From positions 3,494,501 through 3,558,500 of the forward strand of contig NZ_CP020700.1 of the NCBI RefSeq assembly GCF_003932715.1: a stretch of DNA of 64,000 bases. The letters are read 5' to 3'. The notes beneath the pieces were generated by a model that saw only the letters and a list, made by a program, of their open reading frames with translations, searched no databases and was not told where the DNA came from. Made by a program: the position numbers and the translations under genes. Below are positions 41,823 to 52,752 of this stretch, in pieces. Position 1 is the stretch's first letter; every line of letters begins with the position of its first letter. This stretch comes from Streptomyces tsukubensis (GTDB lineage: Bacteria > Actinomycetota > Actinomycetes > Streptomycetales > Streptomycetaceae).

Positions 41823-43454
41823 TCAGCCCAGCAGACCGCCGAGGACCCCCTTGCCGCCGCCCGAGTCGCCGCCGCTGCCGCCCGGGGCGCCCGATGAGCC
41901 ACCGGAGCCCGCCGGGGCGCCCGACGAGCCGCCGGAGCCGGAGCCGCCGCCCGTCGACGAGGGGCCGGAGGAGCCTGACGGGGCCTTCGCCGGGCCCGAG
42001 GTGTCCGGAGCCGACCGGCGGCCCGTGGTGCCCTGCGTCTGGCTGGGCCGGTCGCCTACCCGGCCCGTCTCGCGGACCGTCCCGCTCGGCGGCGCGGACT
42101 TCTTCTCCTCCGGCTTCTCCTCCGCCTTCCGGCTCGCGGCAGGCGCAGGCTTGCGGTCCTCGCCGCCCTCCGGGCCCGCGGACGTCTTGCCACTGGTCGG
42201 CCGGTCCTGCGGAAGCGACGAACCCGGCAGGTGGTTGGTCGGGTCCTGGCCGGGCCGCGGCACATTGACCACGGTCTGGGAGCGGACCGCCCCGCCGAGC
42301 ACCGAACCGATCAGCAGCGTCAGGCCGATCACGACCGCCGTGATCACCGCACCGCGCCGCAGCACCCGGCGGCGCAGCTCCCACAGCTCGGACCGGGGCC
42401 CGAGCCGCCGCCAGGCCTCGCCCGCGAGATGGCCGTCGACCGAGTACACCGGGGCGCCCGCGATGATCAGCGGGGACCAGGCGGCCAGATAGACGATGTC
42501 GGGCGCGTCGTACGCGGGAACCGTCTTCCAGCTCACGGTCAGGATCAGCGCCGCCGACAGCAGCGCCCCGACGACCGCGGCCACCCGCTGCCAGAGGCCC
42601 AGCACCGTCAGCACGCCCACGACGACCTGGAGGAAGGCCACCGTGAGACCGGCGCCGACGGGGTGCGAGAGGGCGAAGTCCCGCAGCGGTTCGGCGAGCG
42701 CCCACGGATGGAGGGAGTTGAGCCACTTGACCATGGACCCGCGCTCGCCGCCGTCGAAGTAGACGGGGTCGCAGAGCTTGCCCATGCCCGCGTAGATGGA
42801 GATGAAGCCGAGGAAGACCCGGAGCGGCAGCAGCACCACGCCCAGGTTCATCCGGCGGCCCGGGTAGTACGCGTGCCGGACCGCGTCGTTGCCGTGCCGC
42901 TGGGGGCGGCCGGTGGTGATGGTCTGGTCGAACTCGTCCTCGTCGTCCGCCCCGTCGTACGCGCCGTCCCGGCGGTCGTACGAGGTGGAGGAGGGGTACG
43001 AGTCGTAGGCGCCGACCGCCCGGCGCATGGGCGGCAGCAGCGGGGTGACCGGCACGGGCGCAGTGTCTGCGGTGGCGGTGTCGACCGCGACGCGCGGGAT
43101 GACCTGGGTCGCCCCCGTACCTTCGTAGCCGTCGTAGCCGGGGGCGTGCGCTCCGCGCTCGGCGGTGGCCGTACCGGTGGAGTTGCGCACGGCCTGGAGC
43201 AGGCCCGAAGCGGCCGTGTCACCGGGCGCGGACCGGCCGCTCCACACGACCGGCGGACGCCGCCGCGCGGCGGCCGGGGGGCGGGCGCCGCCCGCCGTGG
43301 ATCGTACGGGGCGCGGCCGCGCGCTCGGGGCGAGCTGCACCCGGAAGCTGGCGTGGTTGACGATGACCTGAGCGGGGTCGGAATGAACCTTCACCATGCT
43401 CAGCGCAGGCTGATCATCGAACCCGGACCGGGGCGTTCTGGTGTCCACACTCAT
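41823..43454 (-). CDS. DoxX-family membrane protein with disordered tails
   Basis: A 543-residue protein. A 200-residue Pro/Arg/Asp-rich cytoplasmic N-terminus is followed by four hydrophobic segments of the DoxX fold (MNLGVVLLPLRVFLGFISIY; LTVAFLQVVVGVLTVLGL; VVGALLSAALILTV; then a fifth VITAVVIGLTLLIGSVLGG). The C-terminus is Ser/Gly/Pro-rich (GSGGSSGAPAGSGGSSGAP), probably extracellular. The function of the family is uncertain (oxidative stress/electron transfer). ATG 43397 is an alternative start (MVKVHSDPAQVIV is a natural-looking N-terminus). Confidence 0.82.
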   Translation of the reverse strand: MSVDTRTPRSGFDDQPALSMVKVHSDPAQVIVNHASFRVQLAPSARPRPVRSTAGGARPPAAARRRPPVVWSGRSAPGDTAASGLLQAVRNSTGTATAERGAHAPGYDGYEGTGATQVIPRVAVDTATADTAPVPVTPLLPPMRRAVGAYDSYPSSTSYDRRDGAYDGADDEDEFDQTITTGRPQRHGNDAVRHAYYPGRRMNLGVVLLPLRVFLGFISIYAGMGKLCDPVYFDGGERGSMVKWLNSLHPWALAEPLRDFALSHPVGAGLTVAFLQVVVGVLTVLGLWQRVAAVVGALLSAALILTVSWKTVPAYDAPDIVYLAAWSPLIIAGAPVYSVDGHLAGEAWRRLGPRSELWELRRRVLRRGAVITAVVIGLTLLIGSVLGGAVRSQTVVNVPRPGQDPTNHLPGSSLPQDRPTSGKTSAGPEGGEDRKPAPAASRKAEEKPEEKKSAPPSGTVRETGRVGDRPSQTQGTTGRRSAPDTSGPAKAPSGSSGPSSTGGGSGSGGSSGAPAGSGGSSGAPGGSGGDSGGGKGVLGGLLG

Positions 43455-43651
43455 CTAACCGAGTGACATCGCGTTAGGACACTGCCGCGATCCGGCTTTC
43501 CTGTCCGAGGCCCGTCAAGCGCAGGTGAGAGCGCCGGAAGCGGCCGGAGCGGCGGGCGCAAGTCCGGCGCGCCGGGCGTGTCGCAGCATCACCCGTTCAG
43601 TACGTCCGGGCCACCGCTCCGGGGGCGTACCCCGGAGCGGTCCGCCACGGC

Positions 43652-44602
43652 TCAGACGCGGCGGCGCGCCGCCTCGTACAGCACCACGCCCGCCGCGACA
43701 CCCGCGTTCAGCGATTCGGCACCGCCCGGCATCGGGATCCGGACCAGGAAGTCGCAGGTCTCACCGACCAGCCGGGACAGGCCCTTGCCCTCGCTGCCGA
43801 CGACGATGACGACCGGGCCGCCGAGCGCCTCCAGATCGCCGACCTCGTGCTCGCCGTCCGCGGCGAGGCCGACGACCGTCAGACCGGCCTTCTGGTACGA
43901 CTCCAGGGCGCGGGTCAGATTGGTGGCACGGGCGACGGGGGTACGGGCGGCGGTACCGGCCGAGGTCTTCCAGGCACCGGCCGTCATCCCCGCGGCGCGG
44001 CGCTCCGGCACGACCACGCCGTGCCCGCCGAAGGCCGATACGGAACGGACGACGGCGCCGAGGTTCCGCGGGTCGGTGACCCCGTCGAGGGCGACGATCA
44101 GGGCGTCCTCGCCGTCCTCGGAGGCGGCGGCCGCGAGGTCCTCGGGGTGGGCGTACTCGTACGGCGGGACCTGGAGGACCAGACCCTGGTGGTTGAGCCC
44201 GTTCGTCATCCGGTCCAGCTCGGGCCGGGGGGCTTCCATGATGTTGATGTTGCCGCGGCCGGTGGCGAGCTGGAGGGCCTCGCGGACCCGCTCGTCGTTG
44301 TCGATGAACTGCTGGACGTACAGCGTCGTCGCGGGCACGCCGTCGCGCAGCGCCTCGAAGACCGGGTTGCGGCCGACGACCATCTCGGAGGTGCCCTTGC
44401 CGCCGCGGCGGGCGACGGGGCGCCGCTGGGCCTGCTTGGCCTTGGCGTTGGCGACGCGGTTCTTCACATGGCCCTTGCGGGCGGACGCGGGCGGGGTCGG
44501 GCCCTTGCCTTCGAGGCCGCGGCGTCGCTGGCCACCGCTGCCGACCTGCGCACCCTTCTTGTTGGATGTGCGGCGGTTCCTGCGCTGGCTGTTCCCGGCC
44601 AT
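43652..44602 (-). CDS. rlmB: 23S rRNA 2'-O-methyltransferase RlmB (TrmH/SpoU family)
   Basis: A 316-residue SPOUT methyltransferase. A basic N-terminal extension (residues 1-70) is followed by a substrate-binding domain ([20 protein letters not shown]) and the knot domain motifs [35 protein letters not shown] and [15 protein letters not shown]. It methylates G2251 in 23S rRNA by family assignment. It lies directly after cysS, as in other actinobacteria. Confidence 0.93.
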   Translation of the reverse strand: MAGNSQRRNRRTSNKKGAQVGSGGQRRRGLEGKGPTPPASARKGHVKNRVANAKAKQAQRRPVARRGGKGTSEMVVGRNPVFEALRDGVPATTLYVQQFIDNDERVREALQLATGRGNINIMEAPRPELDRMTNGLNHQGLVLQVPPYEYAHPEDLAAAASEDGEDALIVALDGVTDPRNLGAVVRSVSAFGGHGVVVPERRAAGMTAGAWKTSAGTAARTPVARATNLTRALESYQKAGLTVVGLAADGEHEVGDLEALGGPVVIVVGSEGKGLSRLVGETCDFLVRIPMPGGAESLNAGVAAGVVLYEAARRRV

Positions 44603-44651
44603 GACACTCTGCTTCCTGCTGTTACTGCTGCGTCTACGTCTCTATGTCAGT

Positions 44652-44677
44652 GTGCCGCCCGCGGGAGCGGGCGGCAC
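44652..44677 (-). terminator. hairpin between cysS and rlmB
   Basis: An 11-bp stem (GTGCCGCCCGC / GCGGGCGGCAC) with a 4-base loop in the 99-bp gap. It partly separates the two transcripts. Confidence 0.65.
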
Positions 44678-44701
44678 ATCACCGGCGGTGCCGGCAGGGG
44701 C

Positions 44702-46102
<1,401 letters not shown>

Positions 46103-46251
46103 CCCCCCAGGGTAGTGGGCGTGCGATAGTGCCCCGCTCCTTCCCGGCCACCCGGCCGGCCCACGGGTCCGCCCGTCCCCTCCCGTACCTCCGTACCGTC
46201 CCGGGGGCGCCCCCGGCCACCCGGGACGCGGGCGGCCGGAAGCTGCGGGGT

Positions 46252-46656
46252 TCAGATCCGGCCGACGACCTTGCGCGGGGTGATCCGGACGACGACCCGC
46301 TGGGCGTCCTGCGCCGCGGTCGGGTTGAACTCTGCGTACGACTTGCCCACGTACTTGACGGCCAGCTCGTCGATCAGCTCCGGGCCGCCCTCTTCGGTGA
46401 TCTCCACGGTGCCGCGGATCTCGGCGTAGGTGTACGGGGCGTCGAAGGGCTGGACGACCACCGTGACGCGGGGATCGCGGCGGAGGTTCTTCTCCTTCTG
46501 CCGCCCGATCGTGGTCGAGATCAGCAGATCGTCGCCGTCGCGCTTCACCCAGACCGGGGACACCTGAGGGCTGCCGTCGGGCTGGATGGTGGCGATGTTG
46601 ACGAAGACCGGGGAGTCGAGAAGGGCCTTCAGTTCGTCCGAGAGCTGGGCAGACAT
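46252..46656 (-). CDS. PPOX-class F420-dependent oxidoreductase
   Basis: A 134-residue split-barrel flavin/F420-binding protein: LLDSPVFVNIATIQPDGSPQ and SPVWVKRDGDDLLISTTIGR are the cofactor strands, then NLRRDPRVTVVV and YAEIRGTVEI. This matches the pyridoxamine-phosphate-oxidase-like F420 family. The substrate is unknown. The ATG 46656 is preceded by AGGAAGGCAACACC. It is a single gene. Confidence 0.85.
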   Translation of the reverse strand: MSAQLSDELKALLDSPVFVNIATIQPDGSPQVSPVWVKRDGDDLLISTTIGRQKEKNLRRDPRVTVVVQPFDAPYTYAEIRGTVEITEEGGPELIDELAVKYVGKSYAEFNPTAAQDAQRVVVRITPRKVVGRI

Positions 46657-46814
46657 GGTGTTGCCTTCCTGGTCCGGGGGGCCACTGTGGGTGCAGGGCG
46701 GGTGTCCGCGCGTCACGGACGCCCGCCGGGTGAACCATGCCACACGGAGAGGTATTTCCGGTCGTTCGTTACACCCGGATGAACGTTACGGCCGGACGCG
46801 CGTCCCTGCGGGAT

Positions 46815-47396
46815 TCAGGCGGAGGTACGCGCGTCCGCGGCGGGATCCGTACCGGCGGATGCTCCCGCGGGTGTTCCCGTACGGAAGACGAGCGCGGTGG
46901 CGATCGCGGCCAGCCCCTCCGCCCGGCCGGTCAGCCCCAGTCCGTCGGTCGTCGTCCCGGAGACCGAGACGGGCGCCCCGACGGCCGCGCCGAGCGCCTT
47001 CTGCGCCTCGTCCCGGCGCTTGCCGACCTTGGGCCGGACACCGATGACCTGGACGGCGACATTGCCGATCTCGAAGCCCTCGGCGCGGACGATACGGGCC
47101 GCCTCGGCCAGCAGCGTGACACCGGAGGCCCCGGACCATTCGGGCCGGCCGGTGCCGAAGTGCGCGCCGAGGTCGCCGATGCCCGCGGCGGAGAAGAGCG
47201 CGTCGCAGGCGGCGTGCGCGGCGACGTCCCCGTCGGAGTGGCCGGCCAGCCCGGCGCTCTCGCCCTCCCAGAGCAGCCCGGCGCACCACAGCTCGCGCCC
47301 GGGCTCGAAGGCATGGACGTCGGTGCCGATGCCGACCAGCGGCAGCGGGACCGCGGGGCGGGCGGCGGGGCTTGCGGCGGCGGGGTCAGAAACCAT
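46815..47396 (-). CDS. ispF: 2-C-methyl-D-erythritol 2,4-cyclodiphosphate synthase
   Basis: A 193-residue MEP-pathway enzyme. Metal-site motif GIGTDVHAF and the [21 protein letters not shown] segment supply Asp and His ligands; [15 protein letters not shown] and the C-terminal [19 protein letters not shown] complete the family pattern. It overlaps ispD by 11 nt, so both are co-translated. Confidence 0.94.
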   Translation of the reverse strand: MVSDPAAASPAARPAVPLPLVGIGTDVHAFEPGRELWCAGLLWEGESAGLAGHSDGDVAAHAACDALFSAAGIGDLGAHFGTGRPEWSGASGVTLLAEAARIVRAEGFEIGNVAVQVIGVRPKVGKRRDEAQKALGAAVGAPVSVSGTTTDGLGLTGRAEGLAAIATALVFRTGTPAGASAGTDPAADARTSA

Positions 47397-48141
47397 CGTT
47401 GGCCCTCCTGCGGGCGAGTACGGCCTCGGCGAGGACGAGGTCGAGCGGACGGGTCACCTTGAAGGCCTCCTCGTGCCCGGGGACCACGACGACCGGCTCC
47501 CCGAGCCGCTCCACCAAGCCCGCGCAGTCGGTCGCGCCCTCGCCGTCGGCGGGGACGGTGTCATGGGCGCGGACCAGGGTGGCCCGGTCGAAGCCCTGCG
47601 GGGTCTGGACGGCCCGCAGCCTGGCGCGCTCGGGTGTGGCGACCACCGGCTCCGGCTCGCCCTTCCCGCCGGGCACCACCTCCTTGACGGTGTCCGCGAG
47701 CGGCAGCGCGGGGACGACCGCGGGTGCCCCGTCGCGTACCGCCTCGATGACGGAGTCGACGGTGTCGACCGGCACCAGCGGGCGGGCGGCGTCGTGGACG
47801 AGGACGACCGGGACGTCGTCGGGGACGGCCGCGAGACCGAGCCGTACGGACTCCTGGCGGGTTTCGCCGCCGGGGACGACGACCACCTCGGTGCGGTCCG
47901 GCAGGACGAGGTCGGCGAGGAGGTTGCGGACCCCGGGGGTGTCCTCGGGGGGCGCGACGACCACGACGAGGACGACGGCGTTGGACGCGGCCATGGCGCG
48001 TACGGCGTGCACCAGCATGGGCGTCCCGTTGAGCGCCCGGAGCGCCTTGGGGGCGCCGGGGCCGAGCCGTACCCCCCGTCCGGCGGCCGGGATCACCGCT
48101 GCGGTGCGGGGTGTGAGCGATCGGTCTGACATCGGTTGCAC
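47386..48141 (-). CDS. ispD: 2-C-methyl-D-erythritol 4-phosphate cytidylyltransferase
   Basis: A 251-residue enzyme that makes CDP-methylerythritol. Nucleotide-binding motif [20 protein letters not shown] is near the N-terminus. [20 protein letters not shown] is the substrate region, and [15 protein letters not shown] follows. The start could be ATG 48132 ([10 protein letters not shown]). It is upstream of ispF in the same operon. Confidence 0.93.
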   Translation of the reverse strand: MQPMSDRSLTPRTAAVIPAAGRGVRLGPGAPKALRALNGTPMLVHAVRAMAASNAVVLVVVVAPPEDTPGVRNLLADLVLPDRTEVVVVPGGETRQESVRLGLAAVPDDVPVVLVHDAARPLVPVDTVDSVIEAVRDGAPAVVPALPLADTVKEVVPGGKGEPEPVVATPERARLRAVQTPQGFDRATLVRAHDTVPADGEGATDCAGLVERLGEPVVVVPGHEEAFKVTRPLDLVLAEAVLARRRANDGF

Positions 48142-48486
48142 TCCGGCAGGTTTGTTTCCTCGGCCCTTTTGGGTATGGCCTCAGCGTGCCGGGCGCGACG
48201 CCTTGACGGACCCTTCCGTGACGACGGTCTGCGCCAGCCGCCCGGGCCCGGCACACCAGGGCTTGGCCTCCCGTCGGGGGCCGGGCCTCCTGGGTGAGGC
48301 TGTGAGTTGTGACAGTAGACGGCTGCGGTACCGCACGACTGCGACACGGGACAAACGTGCCGCAGTGCCCGGCAACAGGTCAGTGATCAAAGGGGATCAC
48401 ATCGTGTCGGCGGGCACCGCGGCAGTTGTGTATACGTTCGGCCGGGCCGGTTCCGCTCTGGGCGGGCCGGGCAGCGGCCGGGCGCG
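48142..48486. other. intergenic gap, 345 bp
   Basis: Between carD (upstream) and ispD. The sequence contains GTGATCAAAGGGGATCAC near 48390 (a GTGATC/GATCAC inverted repeat) and a stretch CGGGCCGGTTCCG. I see no gene; it probably holds the ispD promoter. Confidence 0.4.
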
Positions 48487-48969
48487 TCAGGACGCGAGAA
48501 CCTCGTCGAGCAGGGCCTCGGCCTTGTCCTCGTTGGTGTTCTCCGCGAGGGCGAGTTCGCTCACCAGGATCTGGCGGGCCTTGGCGAGCATCCGCTTCTC
48601 ACCGGCGGAGAGTCCGCGCTCCCGCTCACGGCGCCACAGGTCGCGCACGACTTCGGCGACCTTGATGACATCGCCGGAAGCGAGCTTCTCCAGATTTGCC
48701 TTGTAGCGGCGGGACCAGTTCGTCGGCTCCTCGGCATACGGCGCGCGCAGCACCTCGAAGACCCGGTCGAGCCCGTCCTGACCGACCACATCGCGTACGC
48801 CCACGAACTCCGCATTGTCCGCCGGCACGCGCACCGTCAGGTCGCCCTGGGCGACCTTGAGCACCAAGTAGGTCTTGTCCACGCCTTTGATCTGGCGAGT
48901 TTCGATGGCCTCGATCAGCGCGGCCCCGTGATGGGGATAGACCACGGTGTCGCCAACCTTGAACGTCAT
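48487..48969 (-). CDS. carD: CarD-family transcriptional regulator
   Basis: A 160-residue RNA-polymerase-binding factor. The N-terminal domain [20 protein letters not shown] followed by [18 protein letters not shown] binds the beta subunit, and the C-terminal helical domain ([20 protein letters not shown] then [20 protein letters not shown]) contacts promoter DNA. It stabilises the open complex and is essential in mycobacteria. The ATG 48969 is preceded by GGGGTACCTGTCAC. Confidence 0.93.
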   Translation of the reverse strand: MTFKVGDTVVYPHHGAALIEAIETRQIKGVDKTYLVLKVAQGDLTVRVPADNAEFVGVRDVVGQDGLDRVFEVLRAPYAEEPTNWSRRYKANLEKLASGDVIKVAEVVRDLWRRERERGLSAGEKRMLAKARQILVSELALAENTNEDKAEALLDEVLAS

Positions 48970-49789
48970 GTGACAGGTACCCCTTCCGTGGCTATCCAGG
49001 GTAACACGGATACAGCTTCTTCTGAATGGCGTTTTCGCAGGTCAGAGCATATCTCGGGGCTTGACAACAGTGACGGGAACGTGCTGCGAGCGGCTTCCGG
49101 AACACGGTATTCGCAGGTCGGAGCGGCTCTGCGGACAGGTGGAAACACGGCCGTCGCACCTGGCCGGAGGCCCGCCACGGCGTCCGAACGTCCCGATTTG
49201 CCGGGTTCTCGTGGTGAACTTCCCCTACTCCGTTCGGACCTCGGTCACCCGTACGGACGGGCGGCGCGGAACAATCATGAATTGATCTTCGAATGCCCAT
49301 CGGTATTCATTACCGTCTCATCCGCACCACCCGTCCATGACTTCCCGTGACGGCGGCGGCCCGGAATTGATCACCCCGCCGATAGCGGATTTACGAACAG
49401 CAGGTGAATCCCGGTCCCGGCCGGGGAAACGCAGCGGCGAATCCGGGCTCCTTCGGCGGCCGGGTCCGGACCGACCGGACCGACCTGACTGACCGGACCG
49501 ACCGGACCGACCGGGCCGATCCGCGGCGGGTCTCTCCGCCCGGGCTTCCGGTCGGGGTTCCGGTCGGGCTTCCGGGGCGCGGCGGCGCGTCCGGGCAGGC
49601 CGGGGCGGGTGGAGCCCGAGGGGCGAAGGGCCCGTAAGGGGCGGGTCGGGTGCGGGCGCGAAGGGAGGGCTCTGTAATCTGTGGACGAACTGACGCGGGC
49701 ACGGCCGCCATTGCGCCGGTTCAGCAGAAGCAGAGCAGAACCAGAACAGTCCCGATGCCAGATCCGTTCGTGCAAGGAGATGCCGCGCC
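48970..49789. promoter_or_regulatory. 820-bp non-coding region upstream of carD and the lipoprotein
   Basis: No open frame here has a convincing codon bias plus ribosome-binding site. It holds the divergent promoters of carD (left) and the lipoprotein gene (right; AAGGAGA site at 49776). Region 48990-49400 is notably lower in GC. A 9-bp tandem repeat (49466-49519) and 12-bp TTCCGGTCGGGG-type repeats (49545-49580) follow. Confidence 0.5.
49466..49519. repeat. six 9-bp tandem repeats, CCGGACCGA
   Basis: Units 1, 2, 4 and 5 are identical; unit 3 is CCTGACTGA and unit 6 is CCGGGCCGA. A short-tandem repeat likely to vary in copy number between strains. Confidence 0.85.
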
Positions 49790-50482
49790 GTGAGCCTCCC
49801 CCTTACTCCGTCCGGGGGCGCTACTCGCCTTCGCCGCGGCGCCGTCGCCGCGACCGCAGTCGCGCTGTCGTTCGCCGCGCTCACCGCGTGTGGCGCGGGC
49901 AACAACGCGCAGTCGCTCGGCATCAAGCCGGACACCGCGACGGCTTCCGTGGACAACATCGCCATCCAGAACGCGAATGTGATCACCCAGTCGAAGACGG
50001 GCGAGGCCGGTCCCGCAGTCGTCTCGGCGACGATCTTCAACAAGGGCGCGACCGAGCAGACCCTGGACTCCATCACCCTGCCGGGCGGTGCGGGCACCGT
50101 GAAGCTCACGGGCGCCTCCGGCTCCGGCGGCGTCACCGTTCCCGCCCAGGGTTCGATCGTCATCGGCGGCAAGGGCAACGCCTCGGCGGTCATCGAGGAC
50201 GGCACCGCGCTGACGAAGAAGATCGGCGGCGTCCAGGACGTCGTCTTCAAGCTCAGCAAGACGGGCGACGTCAAGCTGGAGGCCTTCGTGGTCCCGTCGT
50301 CGGCCGACGGCTACGCGGACTTCGGCCCGGGCAGCGCGCCCGCCCCCGCGGCCTCCCCGTCCCCGTCGGGCCAGCCGGGCGCAGAGGGCACCGAAGGTGC
50401 TGAAGGTGCCGAGAAGCCCGAGGGTGGCGAGAAGCCCGAGGGCGCGGACGCGTCGAACGCCCCGGAGACGCCCGCGGGCTGA
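49790..50482 (+). CDS. putative lipoprotein
   Basis: A 230-residue exported protein. Signal peptide RRGAVAATAVALSFAALTACG ends in the lipobox LTAC, so the Cys at about residue 34 should be lipidated. The mature region is an all-beta domain (SVDNIAIQNANVITQSKTGE; TIFNKGATEQTLDSITLPGG) similar to DUF461/copper-chaperone-like lipoproteins. The C-terminus is a Glu/Gly/Pro-rich disordered tail. The start is GTG 49790 behind AAGGAGA. Confidence 0.85.
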   Translation: MSLPLTPSGGATRLRRGAVAATAVALSFAALTACGAGNNAQSLGIKPDTATASVDNIAIQNANVITQSKTGEAGPAVVSATIFNKGATEQTLDSITLPGGAGTVKLTGASGSGGVTVPAQGSIVIGGKGNASAVIEDGTALTKKIGGVQDVVFKLSKTGDVKLEAFVVPSSADGYADFGPGSAPAPAASPSPSGQPGAEGTEGAEGAEKPEGGEKPEGADASNAPETPAG

Positions 50483-50511
50483 GCCCCGCGCCGTACCGTA
50501 CGAACGCAGAG

Positions 50512-50547
50512 CGAAGGCGCCCCGCCGTGACCGGTGGGGCGCCTTCG
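50512..50547. terminator. terminator between the lipoprotein and phoP
   Basis: A perfect 12-bp stem CGAAGGCGCCCC / GGGGCGCCTTCG with a 12-base loop between convergent genes. Confidence 0.85.
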
Positions 50548-50600
50548 TACATCCGCCGCCGCCGGACGTTCGTCGTACGTCCGGCGGCGGGCGGGGCCGT

Positions 50601-51281
50601 CTACGGCTCGAACTTGTAGCCGAGACCGCGGACCGTGACGAGATAGCGCGGGGCGCCGGGGTCCGGTTCGATCTTGGCGCGCAGCCGCTTGACGTGGACG
50701 TCGAGGGTTTTGGTGTCGCCGACGTAGTCCGCGCCCCAGACCCGGTCGATGAGCTGCATCCGGGTGAGCACCCGGCCCGCGTTCCGCAGCAGCATCTCCA
50801 GCAGGTCGAACTCCTTCAGCGGAAGGTCGACCTTGCCGCCGGAGACGGTGACGACATGGCGGTCGACGTCCATCCGCACCGGGCCGGCCTCCAGCGCGGC
50901 CGGGGCGGCCTCCTCCGGCTCCCCGCGGCGGCGCAGCACCGCGCGGATCCGGGCGACCAGCTCGCGCGAGGAGAACGGCTTGGTGACGTAGTCGTCGGCG
51001 CCTATCTCCAGGCCGACGACCTTGTCGATCTCGCTGTCCTTGGCGGTCACCATGATGACCGGCACGTTCGAGCGGCCGCGCAGCTGGCGGCAGACCTCGG
51101 TCCCGGGGAGCCCGGGCAGCATCAGGTCGAGAAGGACGAGATCGGCGCCGTTGCGCTCGAACTCGTCGAGCCCCTCGGGTCCGGTGGTCGCCACGGCGAC
51201 CTCGAAACCCTCTTTGCGGAGCATGTAGGAGAGAGCGTCGCTGAACGATTCCTCGTCCTCGACGACGAGCACTCGGGTCAC
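50601..51281 (-). CDS. phoP: phosphate response regulator PhoP
   Basis: A 226-residue OmpR-type regulator. The receiver domain has the acidic pocket VVEDEESF, the phospho-acceptor Asp in DLVLLDLMLPG and the conserved Lys in YVTKPFSSRELVARI. The C-terminal winged helix binds PHO boxes (LRNAGRVLTRMQLIDRVWG, LDVHVKRLRAKIE). It overlaps phoR by 4 nt (ATGA). It controls phosphate uptake and represses antibiotic production in Streptomyces. Confidence 0.95.
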   Translation of the reverse strand: MTRVLVVEDEESFSDALSYMLRKEGFEVAVATTGPEGLDEFERNGADLVLLDLMLPGLPGTEVCRQLRGRSNVPVIMVTAKDSEIDKVVGLEIGADDYVTKPFSSRELVARIRAVLRRRGEPEEAAPAALEAGPVRMDVDRHVVTVSGGKVDLPLKEFDLLEMLLRNAGRVLTRMQLIDRVWGADYVGDTKTLDVHVKRLRAKIEPDPGAPRYLVTVRGLGYKFEP

Positions 51282-52537
51282 GGAAGGACCTCCGGGGCAG
51301 GGATCTCGAAATGCGGATCGGTGGGGGGAGTGGGCCGGTCGGCGTTGTCGGCGCGATCCGGTTCGGTGGTGCGGGAGCGGTGGCGTACGGATCCCGCTTC
51401 CGGGAGTCGCAGGGTGAAGGTGGAACCCTGGCCCTCGGAGCTCCAGACCGTGACCTCCCCGCCGTGCGAGGCGGCCACATGTTTGACGATCGCCAGCCCG
51501 AGGCCGGTGCCTCCGGTGGCGCGTGAACGGGCGGGGTCGACGCGGTAGAAGCGTTCGAAGACCCGCTCGCGGTCCTTCTCGGAGATGCCCATGCCCTGGT
51601 CGGTGACGGCGATCTCGATCAGGCTTCCGCCCGGGGCGGGGACGCGGCGGGCGGAGATGCCGACGCGGGTGCGGGCCGGCGAGTAGTTGACGGCGTTCTC
51701 GACCAGGTTACCCAGTGCGGCGGCCAGCTGACCCCGGTGGCCCCAGATGTGCAGTCCGTCGGTGCCGCCGGAGACCATGGTGATGTTCTTGGTGGAGGCC
51801 GGGTGGCGGGAGCGGTCGATCGCCTCCGCGACCAGTTCGTCGACCCGGACCGGCTCGGCGCCGTCCAGCGGATCGTCGTTCTGGACCCGGGAGAGGTCGA
51901 TCAGCTCCTGGACCAGGCTGGTCAGCCGGGCGGCTTCGATCTGCATCCGCCCGGCGAAGCGGGAGACCGCCTCCGGATCGTCCGACGCGTCCATCACGGC
52001 CTCCGCGAGCAGGGAGAGCGCGCCGACGGGCGTCTTCAGCTCATGGCTGACGTTGGCGACGAAATCCCGGCGTACGGCTTCGATGCGGCGGGCCTCGGTG
52101 AGGTCCTCCACCAGGAGGAGGACCAGCCGGGAGCCCAGGGGCGCGACCCGGGCGGAGACGGCGAGCGCCTCGCCCCGGCCGGTGCCCCGGCGCGGGAGGT
52201 CCAGCTCGACCTGGCGGATCTCGCCGTCGCGTCGGGTGTCCCTGGCCATCTTGAGCATGGCGTCGACCGTCAGTTTTCCGCCACGGACCAGCCCGAGGGC
52301 GTACGCCGCGGAGCTGGCCTTCACCACGGAGTCGCTCTCGTCGAGGACGACCGCGGAGGAGCGCAGTACGGAGAGGACCGTGTCGACGCCGGGCGGCAGC
52401 ACGGCGTCCGTGTGCAGCGACGACCGGGTGGGCCGGCGCTGCTCACGTTCGCTCCAGCGGAACGCCAGCACGGCGAAGACGCCGGTCAGCAGACCGCCGA
52501 TCGCCGCCACTGCGGCGACCGCCGCGTTCACGTCCAT
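51278..52537 (-). CDS. phoR: phosphate sensor histidine kinase PhoR
   Basis: A 419-residue kinase. One N-terminal transmembrane segment (VNAAVAAVAAIGGLLTGVFA), a PAS-like region, H-box FVANVSHELKTPVGALSLLA and catalytic ATP-binding motifs NLVENAVNYSP (N-box), DQGMGISEKD (G1) and GTGLGLAIVKHV (G2). The start is ATG 52537 and transcription begins in the PHO-box region shared with phoU. Confidence 0.94.
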   Translation of the reverse strand: MDVNAAVAAVAAIGGLLTGVFAVLAFRWSEREQRRPTRSSLHTDAVLPPGVDTVLSVLRSSAVVLDESDSVVKASSAAYALGLVRGGKLTVDAMLKMARDTRRDGEIRQVELDLPRRGTGRGEALAVSARVAPLGSRLVLLLVEDLTEARRIEAVRRDFVANVSHELKTPVGALSLLAEAVMDASDDPEAVSRFAGRMQIEAARLTSLVQELIDLSRVQNDDPLDGAEPVRVDELVAEAIDRSRHPASTKNITMVSGGTDGLHIWGHRGQLAAALGNLVENAVNYSPARTRVGISARRVPAPGGSLIEIAVTDQGMGISEKDRERVFERFYRVDPARSRATGGTGLGLAIVKHVAASHGGEVTVWSSEGQGSTFTLRLPEAGSVRHRSRTTEPDRADNADRPTPPTDPHFEIPAPEVLP

Positions 52538-52608
52538 GCCTCAAGGTTAGGCATGGTCATCGCATTGGTCTCGGCCGAAGGGGTGACCGGGAGGACTCGT
52601 CGCCCAGA

Positions 52609-52641
52609 GTTCACCCGGGGGACCGGGCCGGTTCATTTGGG
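52609..52641. promoter_or_regulatory. PHO box (PhoP binding site)
   Basis: Three 11-bp direct units in phase: GTTCACCCGGG (52609), a degenerate GGACCGGGCCG (52620) and GTTCATTTGGG (52631). Units 1 and 3 fit the published consensus G(G/T)TCAYYYR(G/C)G. It lies in the divergent phoR/phoU promoter gap, as expected for PhoP autoregulation. Confidence 0.9.
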
Positions 52642-52752
52642 AAGGTGGGGGTCGACTCCTTGGCCGCGGACCGTGGGAGCGTGGGGGTCCACGGACCCCA
52701 TCCGGGCCCCGGTCGCCGCGACCGGACCACGGTCACCGAGAGAGGGAACTCC

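Noticed and set aside
48970..49370. Small open frames in the 820-bp gap
   Set aside because: None has a ribosome-binding site together with third-position GC bias.
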